Source: Endocalyx cinctus (lineage: Eukaryota > Ascomycota > Sordariomycetes > Amphisphaeriales > Apiosporaceae). From it: DNA of 64,000 nt. The position numbers were made by a program, and so were the translations under genes. Below are positions 33,895-45,467 of the stretch, piece after piece. The notes beneath the pieces were generated by a model. That model did not search any database. It was not told the DNA's origin and saw only the letters and a program-made list of their open reading frames with translations. Each line of letters begins with the position of its first letter. Position 1 is the first letter of the stretch. The stretch spans positions 2,184,171 through 2,248,170 of the forward strand of contig BCKC01000002.1 of assembly GCA_001600455.1 (NCBI GenBank), given 5' to 3'.

Positions 33895-36585
33895 ATGGCT
33901 CCCGAAGAAGACGAACAGCGCATGCAGATAGATGAGAAAGACGTAGAAGTCAACAGCACCGCATCTAGTAGTGACGATGACTCTTCCGATAATGAAGCAG
34001 AATCCCCGCAGGTGGAATGGTTGGCGACCGGGCGAGAAAAACGTTCAACGGCAGGGAATCGTTTGAAGTCGATGATTGCCGCAGAAGAGCCCGACGATGA
34101 ACTTGAACTTCTTTTCGCCGAAGACGAGAACGATGCCGGATTCACCGAGGTTGAGGATGACGGTTCTGATCTGCATATGGATTCATCATCCGACGAGGAG
34201 GATGCGCAGGAGAATGCAGACGATTTAGAAGGAGAGAAAGAGTTGGAGAAACAAGCTCGCGAAAAGAGACAAGCAGCACGTAAACGAAAGGCGCAAGAAG
34301 CTATACCCGCGAAATTTCGTAAGAAGGTGAAAATCAATACTTCACGACGAACAAATAGTTCAACGCCGACCGCAACACCTACGCCGACCGCGACAGCGCC
34401 AGCGCCTAAGCCCAAGCCTAAAAAGAAGTCGGAGAGGTTGAGTTGGCTTCCTTCACCAGCTGACATGCCAACGAGAGCTTCGAAGCGAGAAACCACTATG
34501 TTAGGCAAGGAACAGCTTCATAAACAAATGATAGAGCGAGAAGTCAAGCGTCTCAAACAGGTCGAAGCAATGGAGCGGAAGGCTAAAAAGATGGAGGCCC
34601 TGAAGAAACCACCTATGACCCAGGAGGAACGATTGGCTGAGGCGGCTCTTGTAGAAAAGAAAAATGCCAAGAGTCTAAATCGATGGGAAGAAGCCGAAAA
34701 GCAGAGGGAAGAAGAACGCAAAGCGAAACTCGCTGCCCTACATAACCGAACGCTAGAAGGCCCTGTTATCACTTTCTGGAGTGGCATGGGCGAGTGGGTT
34801 GATGGCAAGTTGAAACATGTTGGCAAGATTGTCACCATCGAGGAGAAACCGGTGAAGAAGAAGCGTGCATCTGCCGTTGGAGTTGACAGTCCGACAGAGC
34901 CGTCAAAGAATAGCGAAAGTGTGGATAATGACCCGAAAGACGGAAGTCAGAAGACCGAGACAGCAAACCCTGTGACTGAGGAGAAAGGCAACATACCCAA
35001 GTCCCCACCAACGTCGACTGGTGAAAATAAACCTCAGAATGAAGTGAATACGAATGATGAAAGCAAGGATAAAACTTTGAATACTCCATCGAAGCCAGGC
35101 GCGCTGGGTGACGATTCTGTGCCTCCTACTAAAGCTTCTCCCATTCAACAAACCATACAACCTGAAGTGGTAGAAAAGCCTTTAGCGCCACCAGTTGCAG
35201 TACTTAAAGCACCGGAGCCCTTACCTCCCACACCTGGCCCGACTACAGCATCGTCTGTGCTACAAATACCCAAACCACCCGATAGCCCAGCTCCACCCGC
35301 GGCGATCAACCCGATTAGCACGAGACCGCAGGAATTACGAGCACCAGACATGAGACCACCGAGCTCGATGCCTTACACTACGAGCATGTTCGCACCTCCT
35401 CAACAGCTGCCAATTATGAAGCCCCCCGACTTAAAGCCACCTACGAACAGTTTTTTGGCTCCTCCAGCCGGAGTGTCTCAAAGTGGCCTCTCCATGCCCA
35501 TGATCGGGTATCATTCTTCCCCTAATAATCATCATCCTTCCAACGTCCTGGCCCCACCTAATACCGCTCAGAGACAATCACCGCTCTCGATACCACAAAC
35601 TAATCCTCCCCCTCCTATGCCGACGCCCCCACGGCTAACCCAACCAACGCCTATTCCGGCTCCTAAGCCCACTCCTAAGCCTGCTCAAACTCCTAGAGCA
35701 GGCGCTCGAGCTCCATCGAAGACGCAGGGTAACACACAGCAGTCTCATAAGACCCCGGCGCAGAAACACCATCCTAAGGAGAAAGCTCCCTCGCCTCCAC
35801 CCCCACCACCTCCTAATGGGAAGGCTACACGAAATTGCATCATACTGCAAAACTTCAACGAAAACGCGATCAAGGAGAAATCGGTTCAGACACGTATCCT
35901 GTTCAACCGTGAGATGAGCAAGCTTGCCAAACCTGGGCCGGCGCCACGATGCGTCATCACGAATCACCCGGCCAGATACAGGGACCCTAAGACGGGCTTG
36001 CCGTACTATAATGCGTACGCTTTTCGCGAAATATGCAAACTGCAGCGCGGCGAGTACAAGTGGAGCAGCATGGTGGGCGCATGGGTCGGTCCGGGCACTG
36101 CGGCGGCCAGAGGTGTGCCGGCGCGGTTCCTCGACCCGAGTGCTCCTGGGCCACCGAAGAAAACGGTCGTTCCAAAAGTTGAGCCGACTGAGGGAGATGT
36201 CCCAAAAGTCGAACCGACTAAGGGAGATGCTCCAGCGTCGAGTGCTTCTACCCAGCCTGCGAGTGCTTCTACTCAGCCTGCGAGTGAGGCCCCGAAATCT
36301 AATGTTCCGCAGCCAAGCGGAACTTCAACTGTACAGGCAGGGGACACGAATCCACCCGCATCCGCAACGGCACCAACCTCAATTCAAAGTAAAGACCCGG
36401 TTCCGGTGGGAATAAGCGTTCAACCTAGTGGGATGACGCCTCAAGGCGAAAACAACCCCATTTCTACGGACACAACCCCTAGTGCATCAGACACAACGGT
36501 GCCAAAGGCTGATTTGAGTACTCCGGCTCCAAGTGCCCCCTCAGTACCTCAAGTGCAAAGTAGTGTTCAAGGAGTATCACAATAA
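33895..36585 (+). CDS. swc2: YL1/Vps72-type SWR1 subunit (Swc2)
   Basis: Intronless 896-residue protein. The N-terminal YL1 domain (about 1-240) shows the acidic EEPDDELELLFAEDENDAGF region that holds H2A.Z-H2B in homologues, then basic RKKVKINTSRRT. A long Pro-rich disordered middle (about 330-640) makes it bigger than yeast Swc2. The YL1_C domain is at about 645-760, with RNCIILQNFNE, RYRDPKTGLPYYNAYAFREI and W/G-rich residues after it. The C-terminal tail contains short repeats (KVEPTEGDVP/KVEPTKGDAP and ASTQPAS twice). It acts in the nucleus as the histone-binding subunit of the SWR1 H2A.Z-exchange complex, the same complex as Yaf9 encoded at 0.9-1.7 kb. The start is the first ATG before the acidic region. 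Confidence 0.92.
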   Translation: MAPEEDEQRMQIDEKDVEVNSTASSSDDDSSDNEAESPQVEWLATGREKRSTAGNRLKSMIAAEEPDDELELLFAEDENDAGFTEVEDDGSDLHMDSSSDEEDAQENADDLEGEKELEKQAREKRQAARKRKAQEAIPAKFRKKVKINTSRRTNSSTPTATPTPTATAPAPKPKPKKKSERLSWLPSPADMPTRASKRETTMLGKEQLHKQMIEREVKRLKQVEAMERKAKKMEALKKPPMTQEERLAEAALVEKKNAKSLNRWEEAEKQREEERKAKLAALHNRTLEGPVITFWSGMGEWVDGKLKHVGKIVTIEEKPVKKKRASAVGVDSPTEPSKNSESVDNDPKDGSQKTETANPVTEEKGNIPKSPPTSTGENKPQNEVNTNDESKDKTLNTPSKPGALGDDSVPPTKASPIQQTIQPEVVEKPLAPPVAVLKAPEPLPPTPGPTTASSVLQIPKPPDSPAPPAAINPISTRPQELRAPDMRPPSSMPYTTSMFAPPQQLPIMKPPDLKPPTNSFLAPPAGVSQSGLSMPMIGYHSSPNNHHPSNVLAPPNTAQRQSPLSIPQTNPPPPMPTPPRLTQPTPIPAPKPTPKPAQTPRAGARAPSKTQGNTQQSHKTPAQKHHPKEKAPSPPPPPPPNGKATRNCIILQNFNENAIKEKSVQTRILFNREMSKLAKPGPAPRCVITNHPARYRDPKTGLPYYNAYAFREICKLQRGEYKWSSMVGAWVGPGTAAARGVPARFLDPSAPGPPKKTVVPKVEPTEGDVPKVEPTKGDAPASSASTQPASASTQPASEAPKSNVPQPSGTSTVQAGDTNPPASATAPTSIQSKDPVPVGISVQPSGMTPQGENNPISTDTTPSASDTTVPKADLSTPAPSAPSVPQVQSSVQGVSQ

Positions 36586-36828
36586 AGATGATAAGGTTAG
36601 AATCGTAAGAATAAGAAGAAAAGAGATTAGTTTTATCATGATAGGGTATCACATTTGTATAATTCAAAGACTTTTCTCGCTCTCGAAGTAGCATGAACGG
36701 AGAAGAAATGACGAATATCAAGCCTATGAAACTCCGTAAAACGCCGTAAAGAGTAAAACAACATCGTGTCCCAAAGTCCTTACGCTCTGTGCCGAAATCC
36801 AACATGGATACAACAAGTGAATATGGAC

Positions 36829-37224
36829 TCATTTCTTTCCAGATTTCCTAGACGATCTTTCCTTGTATTTGGGGAAGACGATTCTGCTGGTCTTTCTCCT
36901 CTTCTCAATTCGCTTCTTGCCGTCACTCTTCTTCGATTGAGTCTTCCCAGACTTCGATAGCGCGGTGGTGGCATTACCATCGACCTCCATGTCCTCCTCC
37001 TCCTCTTCCTCCTCTAGCTCCTGCTTCTTTTCGGTGGTAGTATCATCGTCGGCCAACTTCATCTCCTCGTCGACGGCCGGTCTCTCGGGTTTAGGCTGGG
37101 CGGCCAATTCGAGAAGCTTCGCGGATAATCGTTCGGCTCTGGCGGCTTCGACGGGGCTGAAAACGCGGGTTTTGAGTCGCCGGTTGTTGGCTTTTATCGT
37201 GCTAGCTCGAGAACTCTTCGCCAT
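36829..37224 (-). CDS. DUF2423 nucleolar protein (LLPH/YBL028C-like)
   Basis: Single-exon 131-residue basic protein. The N-terminus MAKSSRASTIKANNRRLKTR is the hallmark of the DUF2423/UPF0642 family, related to human LLPH and yeast YBL028C, which associate with nucleoli and ribosome assembly. It is followed by VFSPVEAARAERLSAKLLEL, a strongly acidic run (EEEEEEEDMEVDG) and a Lys/Arg-rich C-terminus ending RSSRKSGKK. Gene length and architecture are complete. It converges on swc2 with a 243-bp gap. Confidence 0.88.
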   Translation of the reverse strand: MAKSSRASTIKANNRRLKTRVFSPVEAARAERLSAKLLELAAQPKPERPAVDEEMKLADDDTTTEKKQELEEEEEEEDMEVDGNATTALSKSGKTQSKKSDGKKRIEKRRKTSRIVFPKYKERSSRKSGKK

Positions 37225-38111
37225 TTTTTTTTTTTCTATTCTTCGGAAAGTTTGTAAAGAAGAGCTAGTTGAATATGTAAATGACGTAATTTAACTGTCT
37301 GGCTTTTTAATTTCTTTGTTTATTTTATGGATATGTTGTATTTAGGATAGAAACGGGTTTGATTTGTTTGCGGTAGAGCTTTGTTTCCAATCGACTGGTG
37401 ATAAGAGGGAAAAAAAAATTGTACGTAGATAGATAGTAGGTGGGATGAGAATATCTTAGTGGGGCACTAAGCCGGGGGAAAAAAAAAACTTTGCTGCTAT
37501 ACGGAGTACTACTTGATCTCTTGGCAGGGCGATTTACTCCGTATGTAACTGATAGTTTATATTAAAAACAATTAATTGAGGCTGATTGACAGATAGGGTA
37601 AGCGGTAAATGTTATAAATTGATAGATAAGAAAATTGACATTTAGGCCTAATACTACCTATAATAATATCCTAACCTAAATGTATGTTTTAGCTTTCTGA
37701 CGAGTACTCTGTATGTACAGAGTTCAGACAGGCAGAATACATTTTCTTTCTGAGATGGGATGTACCAATTCGTATCAAATTAAGCCTCTTACCTGAGCCA
37801 TGCCGCTTTTAACAGAGTCTAGCCTGCCCTTCCACTTTTATGTAAGTTAAATACGAACAAAATTACTCCGGACGGAGTACATAGCTTTTAATATGTTACA
37901 GTAAAAGAATACCGTAATAAACGCAAAGGGTTATTTCTATTAACTGATGAAGTCGTTTTGAAATGGTATCGACGTCCGCTACACTTATCGATACCTTCTA
38001 TGGTTGCCGGCCTCTTTGCACTATATCTTACCAGCTCGTCTTCCAGTTTCTCTTGAGCATTGGAGGCCGAGGGGATAAGCTCTGAAACCCGCGTCGAAAA
38101 ATGAAGCTGTC
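37225..38111. other. Intergenic, AT-rich
   Basis: About 890 bp with repeated ACGGAGTAC/GGAGTAC words (near 37,500, 37,535 and 37,870) and no recognisable exon. It borders the decayed phosphotransferase remnant. Confidence 0.4.
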
Positions 38112-38657
38112 ATGATTAGTCTAGTAGCCGACTCCCTCAAGCGCTTTCAACCACCTGTGGTCTCTTCCGTCCAATATGCTTGGGAGAGTGCCGCTACTAA
38201 ATCTTACCAAGGTTGGATTATTCAGCACTTAATGCCTGGGAAGCCTGTGGGAAAGTCATACAAATCTATGGATCTTGGGCAAAAGAAAATGATTCTTTCA
38301 CAGATGGCTAAGATTCTTAAAGATTTACAAGACTTCCAGCCCCCCGAAAGCATAAGTGAGTTCGGAAGTGTAACCTTTGACGATAATGGCCGAATCGTCA
38401 GTAAAGCAATGACTAGCGTTGGGGTCGGGCCATGGTCAACTTACAAAGCATCCTTTAAAGGCGAATTAGAAGTAAGTACCTCTTCAAAGAGCAGATGCAA
38501 ATCCCTATATTCAGGGATAGTGCACCAATGGTATAAGATCGGGGTCATACGAAACAGGTTCAACTTTCACATCCGTCTGGTAAATAGTAACTCGGTGGCT
38601 TACCTCTTAAAGCTCCATTTCAAAACTTATCCTAAGGTCAAACCGCTCATGCAATAA
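38112..38657 (+). pseudogene. Remnant of an aminoglycoside-phosphotransferase-like (APH family) gene
   Basis: The stretch QYAWESAATKSYQGWIIQHL, then GKSYKSMDLGQKKMILSQMA and VGPWSTYKASFKGELE, matches the middle of the fungal APH/choline-kinase-like family. A GTAAGT follows GELE at a plausible intron position. Beyond it VHQWYKIGVIRNRF resembles the next family segment in weakened form. I find neither the N-terminal lobe nor the catalytic HGDxxxxN and DxD motifs up- or downstream, and the frame runs into AT-rich sequence with stops. I read it as a truncated, decaying gene. A multi-exon functional gene with poorly visible exons is the alternative. Confidence 0.5.
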
Positions 38658-40344
38658 GCGGTACATAAAGTCCAGCCGAGTTTGACAATTAGCGTAATTA
38701 TGGGCCATGATGGCAAACTTAACTACTGTAGTGTCCGCACGTATACTATGATATGTATATTTATATATATAATATATATATGTAAGTTTATTGTGAGGAA
38801 TGAGGGGAGCTAGAAAGATTAGAAGAGGCGGCTCCAAATATCCATATATACCACAAGTCACTTACAGTAAGTTTTAGTCGTTTGGTAACCAATTAAAATC
38901 TCTTCATCATATACTTCACAAGTTCACATATTGTGCCCTGGAAAATCGTCATGAGTCACTTCCAGGCAGAACACATCAAGTTCCTTCATTCTTATTGGTC
39001 TCCACCTTCGAGCGATTCCGAGGACATTTGGAAGAGATTTCGGTAAGCTATAAATACATTGTCCTGATTTCGAATCTTTGTTGGTTAGTTACAGTAGGAA
39101 ATATTTAACGAAATCTTTTAATCCGGAAGTATTACAAAGGGTAATAATACGGTAAAATTTTAACTTAAGTTTTAGTTCTAACGGGGTTTACAAACCGATC
39201 TTAGGACCGCTGTTGTTTGTATACGGAGTAGATAACTCTCGATAAAATATACGGAGTACACAGTAGCTGAGTAGTTCAGTCACTTAACAGAAGATTGACG
39301 GGGCCGAGCCTAGACAAAAGCAGCAACGCCAAAAATACGCCAACCCTAATTTGGAGCGCCTTGGTACCTTCAATTACTTTGACAATTCACTTTTCTAGGA
39401 TATATTTTATTCCTTCGCCATTTACGTATATACGTATACATAGTATATCACTTAGCCATAAACGTAGAGAAGCCATCCATGGATATCACGGTTATAAAAT
39501 TCTTTCACATTACATAATTAATATATCTTTGTACCTAGGTTTTCACAGGTTACTTTACTCCTTGCTACTTTTTATTACTTGCCAGTCATGTCTACAGGGT
39601 TACCTATAGTAGGTCATAACCCGTATCTTATCTAAGCTCAATAGCCAAAGTCACATAAGTTCGATCCATCCATATAACCATTCATCGCATCGTCATACGA
39701 CCGACCTGTAATCATCCATCTATCTGTGCACCGACCGGACTCGGATCTATTTCCAATCACCTACGAGGCTGCGCGCTTTGTGCTCGTGCCAGTGCAGTTG
39801 TGAGAATCAAGTGCAAACTCCTCCATTGAATATACCCTTTTGCGATTTGCTCGCTGGAGAGAAGACGACTTGGGAGAGTTGCGAGTCGACCGTAGTAGTC
39901 CTTTGCTAGCCAACCAATTTTAGCTTTTTCTTTCATCTCCATTACCTCTAGACGACAATTCAACCAACCAGCCTGCGCTACTTCACAATCTCATTCTCCT
40001 TTTATTCTTTTTAACCGACGAGCTTACGATGGAAAGGAATTCGATATAAAAGTGTCTGGAAAGCATAAGAGTGTCGTGTGAAAGACAAGAAACGTTGCGC
40101 GATCGACCGACTTCCTTTATGACTTGAAAATACACCTTCCCCATGTCTCGTATCTATCGCCGATAGCGACTGCCAAGATTATATTCACGAAACAAAAAGC
40201 AAAGACGAATATAGTAAGAGAGGAGATAGGAGAGAGGAGAGAGGAAGGAACGAAAGAAAGAACGCGAAGGCAGGAGATCATTACATAAGGTCCAAGGAAA
40301 ATCTCCCCTTCTCAGCCAGATAAAACTTTTGACGCTCTCCCACA
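38658..40344. other. Intergenic, AT-rich, with SUMO-ligase promoter
   Basis: About 1.7 kb. The left part is AT-rich, possibly further phosphotransferase debris. A stretch at 38,950-39,060 reads EHIKFLHSYWSPPSSDSEDI in one frame, but I cannot place it. Near the right end purine-rich GAGAGGAGAG sequence precedes the SUMO-ligase start. No secure gene. Confidence 0.4.
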
Positions 40345-42587
40345 ATGGCTACTTCTGGCAACGCCGAGATCAGAAAACTTGATCGCATCATCAGCAGCCT
40401 TCTCAATAAACAGTTACAGAATATCTGCTCTCGTGCAGGTCTACGGACCAGCGGTGTTAAGGCTGAACTACAAAATCGTATTAGAAATGGTAAGTATTTT
40501 ATATCTATAAACGTGCCTATCTACATATGTGTGCGCTCCTATATGTGCATTTTCCATTTATCTTGTAATACCATCTATCTATTATCTACCAAAATTTCCG
40601 GTATCTAGCGACAAGATTCATCACCTTTCGAGCAAGCACGTTGCACTGCGGGGCCACAAGTATCTTCGGAACATTTCTTGAAATCGGGAGACTTCATTTG
40701 GGGTGTTATTCGCAACTTGCTTCTGATTCACACGGTAGCCTTGCGATAGACTGTCATACCTCAATTTTGTTTTATTTATTCATTTTTACCCTATATATTG
40801 CCTAATCCTTCCAAACATTCCCAATTCTTTTTTCCCCCTACATTCAACATCTTGATATTCTAAATTGTTTACTAACCTTGACTACAACTTGTACGCAGCC
40901 CTCCTCGAATCTGTAAACTCCTATCCTGCCCGCTTTGAACATATCGCAAACCAAGTTCTAGCCATTCGAGGATTGCCACCTCAGGCACCAACACCAAATC
41001 CTGTCAACAATACTATGCATGGCTCTTATGGTTCATACCAGTCTTCTGGACAATACGGTCAGAGTCAAGCCAGCATGAAGAACAATTCGCCCGCTGCCAG
41101 CGGTCGCTCAATGCCACCGCCTATAGCATACAACGGCGGCGGCGCAGGTAGTAGTTCTCACAGAGGTACTACATATCAATCCCGGGATATAGTGTTCAAA
41201 CCTAGCCCGTTCTATGAGCCCGAATCAAAGGTGTGCGATACACGTACGTGTGAAGGTAAGCGTTTTCCTTCCCTACCATCTCTTAGCTAAGGACGTCGAC
41301 ACTCACTACGTATCAATAACCTAGTCATGAGTCAACATCGCAATACGTTCACCATCAGCATTAAAGTTTCGGAAAGACCAGAGCTTCAGCGATGCATATA
41401 TAACAAAGATCTACGAATTATGATATTCTGCGCCGGAGATAATCAGGGACCTCAAGATGTTTCGTTTCCTCATCAATCTGAAATCAAGGTCAACAACAAT
41501 GAGATCAAGGCCAATTTACGGGGTCTCAAAGGCAAACCTGGTTCCACTCGTCCTGTCGACATCACCGATGATTTACGAATCAAGCAAACCGGTTACGAGA
41601 ACAAAGTCGAGTTCACTTATGCGCTTACTAACAAGGTAAAGAGGAATTATTCGAAAATTAAGGCCCAAGTGAGCAATTCATGAGATCCCAAGTGGCGAGC
41701 TCGTTTATAAAGTTATTGTACTGACCACCTTTTGAGCAGAAATATTATTTTACGTTATGGTTGTGTAAGAGAATTTCGGTCGAGGCTCTTGTGCACAAGA
41801 TCAAACAACAGAGGAAGATACCTAGAGCATCAGTAATTCAAGAATGTAAGTCTCCATGCCAACTGCAAATTATTTTGTATATGCTAATCTTTGGCCAGTC
41901 ACGAAAAAAGCTAATGATCCTGATGTTGTTGCAACGTCGACGGTTCTGTCGTTGAAATGCCCGTTAAGTTACACGAAGCTGAGAGTTCCGTGTCGATCCA
42001 CGTTTTGCAACCATGTCCAATGCTTTGACGCGAACTCTTATCTACAACTGCAAGAGCAAGGACCACAGTGGATATGTCCTATCTGCAATAAATCGGCCCC
42101 GTTTGAAAATCTGGCTGTCGATGAATACGTAAAGGAAATCCTGGAAAAGACCTCAGATTCGACCGAACAAGTCACGATCGAACCTAATGGTGTATGGCGA
42201 ACAGTCGGGGCCGATGCGGAGCCTAAGGTGTCGAGACATTCTGGTGGTGCCAGTACAAGCATCGACGACGATGACGACATCTCGATTGTACATGATGCTC
42301 CGGATTTGTACGGGGCACCATCACGAAACCTGAATGGCGGAGCTGGCGAATTTTATGCATCATCTCGGCCACCAACTAATGGCGGAACGCCTAGTAGAGA
42401 GGAATCCAGTGCTCCGAGAACAGGGAGCAAGCGGCCAGCAGCGGAGGTGATTGATCTCACCCTCAGCAGTGACGAGGATGACGAACCTATGGTCCGTCCA
42501 CAAAAACGACAGTTTGTATCACCCGCGAATTTAAGTGCCTATCCCGCCAATCACACAAACCATACAAATCACGGATATAATTATTAG
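40345..42587 (+). CDS. SIZ/PIAS-type SUMO E3 ligase (Pli1/Siz1-like)
   Basis: Five exons (40345-40489, 40899-41255, 41325-41635, 41740-41845, 41899-42587) give 535 residues. A SAP domain for DNA binding is at about 12-48 (LQNICSRAGLRTSGVKAELQ). Then come a Ser/Gly/Gln-rich linker, a PINIT domain (about 130-305; FTISIKV, VEFTYAL, KYYFTLWLCKRI) and the SP-RING with C327, C343, H345, C348, C366 and C369 (CPLSYTKLRVPC, WICPICNK). Near residue 490 VIDLTLSSDEDDE is a strong SUMO-interacting motif. Such ligases move SUMO from Ubc9 to nuclear targets. Intron 1 is long (409 nt) for this genome and ends after a good CTAAC branch site; the other introns are 53-104 nt. Confidence 0.9.
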
Positions 42588-43737
42588 TGGAATGATACCA
42601 TATCGGGGAGATGGCGAGATTAGTTTTCTGCGCGATCTTTTCCCCAATGCAAGAATTACAGCAATGATGAGTAGCTAGATAGTGACTCGCATAGAGACAT
42701 TGTGCATATTTCTGGATGACGACCTCGGGAGTTATGGAATGAGGAAGTTCATGATACCACGAGACCTTGATTTTCTTTATTAAGCTAGGAATGAGGTGCT
42801 AGGCACGGAGTTCTACTACATGCAATTATCTGTCGCCTAGTTTTCCACCCAACTCCTTTTCAACTAGCTGTGCATCATTCCTGTTTACCTATCTATCTAT
42901 TGCATTTGAATTAGCAAAGGCGACTCGGCGTTTATGGCAAAGAAATATCTTGACATTTCTCGAACAGGAAAGAAATGAAAGAACAAGGAAGGAAAGGATC
43001 CAAAATCAACAGGAATTGGAATTTGATGTTCATAGATATTGTATTGTATCATTAGTATACCTTAACCTCCAGACTATCCCTTCCTGTGCTGGGCTATGCA
43101 ATAGAAATGAATCGTTTGTAAATTCAATATATGGGGTTATTCGATAAGTGAGTAATTATTGCTAAACCCTGAGTGTGAATCAGTTTACTGTAAGACTTGA
43201 CGTCAATTGCCCAAAACTTACATACATCTCATAAAGAGTTCAGGCACTTCAAAGGGTCGTTTTAGCAAATGTTCTTAATCATTATCTATTCCGTATTCTA
43301 GGAATTGATTTCTCTTCGCATCGAACCGAAACTCTGTCGAATTGGACAGACTGTGACCGCCCAGTTGGAATTTATTTCCACAGAACCGCATCGAGCTGCT
43401 ACCTACCTACCTTTATACCCCGGTTCATTTTTGCGATTCCTCGACAGACTTCTTCACGGCTCGTCTCTCCTATACTCTAGCGATAAATAGGCATAAATCG
43501 AAGGAAAAAAAATAAGGATACGACAAGAGAGTGCGACTGCGAAACCAAAAAAAAAAAAAGCAGAAAGGTCTACACAGACAATTAATCCAGATCAAACGAC
43601 AACGATAAAAGAAAAGGAAAATAATATACAAATAGTAAAGCAAATTCGACTTCTAGAGTTTCTACTGCGCTAGAATTAGTAGGACGGAACCCAATTAAAT
43701 AGGAGGAAGAGAAAGAGAAGAAAGAAAAAAAGGAAAC
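42588..43737. other. Intergenic spacer
   Basis: About 1.15 kb between the SUMO ligase and trs33, both rightward. It is AT-rich, with an A-rich leader directly before trs33. ORFs of about 60 codons only, and no gene supported. Confidence 0.5.
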
Positions 43738-44549
43738 ATGTCGTTCGACCAACCCTTACCCCCCTTCAACGCGGGGGATCCGTCGGCCTCCTTCGTCGGT
43801 ACTTCGTGTCTAGATTTCCTGCTGATAGAGCTAGTACCTATGGCGTACCGGGTAACGGGGGAACTAGACGGAAACCTTTCCGATTCCAGTAACAACAACT
43901 CTATAACAGCAGACGGCGAGACGTCAACAACAACAACAACAACAACAACAAAAACGGGAGGTCCAGAGTTCGCCGCGTCACCGCAAGCGGCGGACGACGC
44001 GACGTCGGCGACGGCGGAAGCGCGAGAAATAGAGCAGCAGGACCAGCGGCGAGACGCGGTATACTTCCGGCTCGAATCGGCCGGGTATCGCGTGGGCTTG
44101 GGGCTCGTCGAGCGCTTCTCCCGGGACCGGCCGAAATTCGGCGACGCGTTGGACGCGATCAAGTTCGTCTGCAAGGACCTGTGGATGCTGGTGTTTAAGA
44201 AGCAAGTCGACAACCTCAAGACGAACCACAGAGGAGTCTACGTCCTGACGGATAACTCGTTCCGTCCCTTGTCGAGGATGAGCGCCGATATGGGTGGTAG
44301 GGCTGCCGTTAGGGCCGTTCCTGTAGGTTGCCCTTTTTTTTCTTTTTTTTTTTTTCTCCTCCTCGTCATAATAATAATAAAATTTGCTAATGAGATGAAA
44401 ATAAAACCCTTCAGTTTCTATGGTTCCCTTGCGGTATCCTCCGAGGAGCCCTCGCGGCTATGGGTATCGACGCCACCGTGCAAGCCGACGCGCACGAGCT
44501 TCCAGGCGCCGTCTTTCAGATCAAGACGAACCCTATCAAGCCGCAATGA
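43738..44549 (+). CDS. trs33: TRAPP complex subunit Trs33/TRAPPC6
   Basis: Two exons (43738-44322, 44415-44549) give 239 residues. The first segment SCLDFLLIELVPMAYRV, then YRVGLGLVERFSRDRPKF, DAIKFVCKDLW and VFKKQVDNLKTNHRGVYVL, and finally FLWFPCGILRGALAAMG across the junction, make a complete Bet3-like fold of the TRAPPC6/Trs33 type. The complex tethers vesicles and activates Rab GTPases at the Golgi. A disordered insert of about 50 residues (Ser/Asn-rich, then eight Thr in a row) separates the first helix from the rest, as is common in filamentous fungi. The 92-nt intron is rich in T and ends in ACCCTTCAG. Confidence 0.9.
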
Positions 44550-45467
44550 GTGTCTAATCACAGATAGAAAGAGATAGTGGCGCTCTTTTTCTTCTTCCGG
44601 GTTGACCATGGCCTCTCCCAGAGTGGTATGGAGTCAAGAAAAAGAAGAAGAGTTTATCGGTACATTCAATGTAATAATAGCAGGAAGTTGGGAAACCAGG
44701 TAGGCGGGCGTTGCATCATCGGCTTGGGTTGGCAGTATCACTTTTAAAACTAATTTCATACACCGGAGGGCATATAGAACATCTAGATCCATTCCAATCT
44801 ATTTAAGATCCATCATCTTTATGGATATATCAAGTCAATTTCAATATCGAGACGGACGTCATGTATTGTTAAGGTGTTATCTACAAAAAATGATTGACTT
44901 GCTTCCGCCAATTCATTTCCTCGCAAGGCATCACTTGTACAGCGTATAATGGCATATAAATCATACCATAAACTCTCATTGCCCAACATGATTTCTTTCG
45001 TTCATATCCCACAATCCATTGCCAATCGTCGAGGAACCGTCAGCGATTGAAGACCATGCCTAGTTCACGGGGTAGTAGAGGAGTAAGAACGTTGGGAAAA
45101 TTGAAAGTCATTCGGAGTCGGTCACGTCATTTCTGTAATTCTTTTTTTTTCTTCCTTCTTCCTTTTACAACCTATGCGAACACAAAAATAATCAGTCACG
45201 CGATCTAAGTTATTCGATACTAAACTTATGTATCTTGTTTTTGTTCTTGTTTAGTATTTCTGCCTCTCTCCTTATTTTTTTTTTTTTTTTTCGATTTGTC
45301 TACGCCCCTTGCTAACCCCTAAGGCCAACCAAATCACAATGAGGGGGCGCTCATAAAAAGTGAGAAAAAGTAGGTTAAGGGGTATAAATCAGGAAAGAGT
45401 GCTCCCTCTCGCCAACATATGATACCAAATCGTTCTTGAAGAAAGGAGGGGTGGGGGAAGTAATTAT
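44550..45467. other. Intergenic, convergent 3' ends
   Basis: About 920 bp between the 3' ends of trs33 and the malate dehydrogenase gene, with T-rich tracts near 45,145 and 45,278. No ORF of interest. Confidence 0.5.

Noticed and set aside
43695..44219. 174-codon minus-strand ORF rich in Ser and Val
   Set aside because: Reverse of trs33 exon 1, including the Thr-repeat insert.
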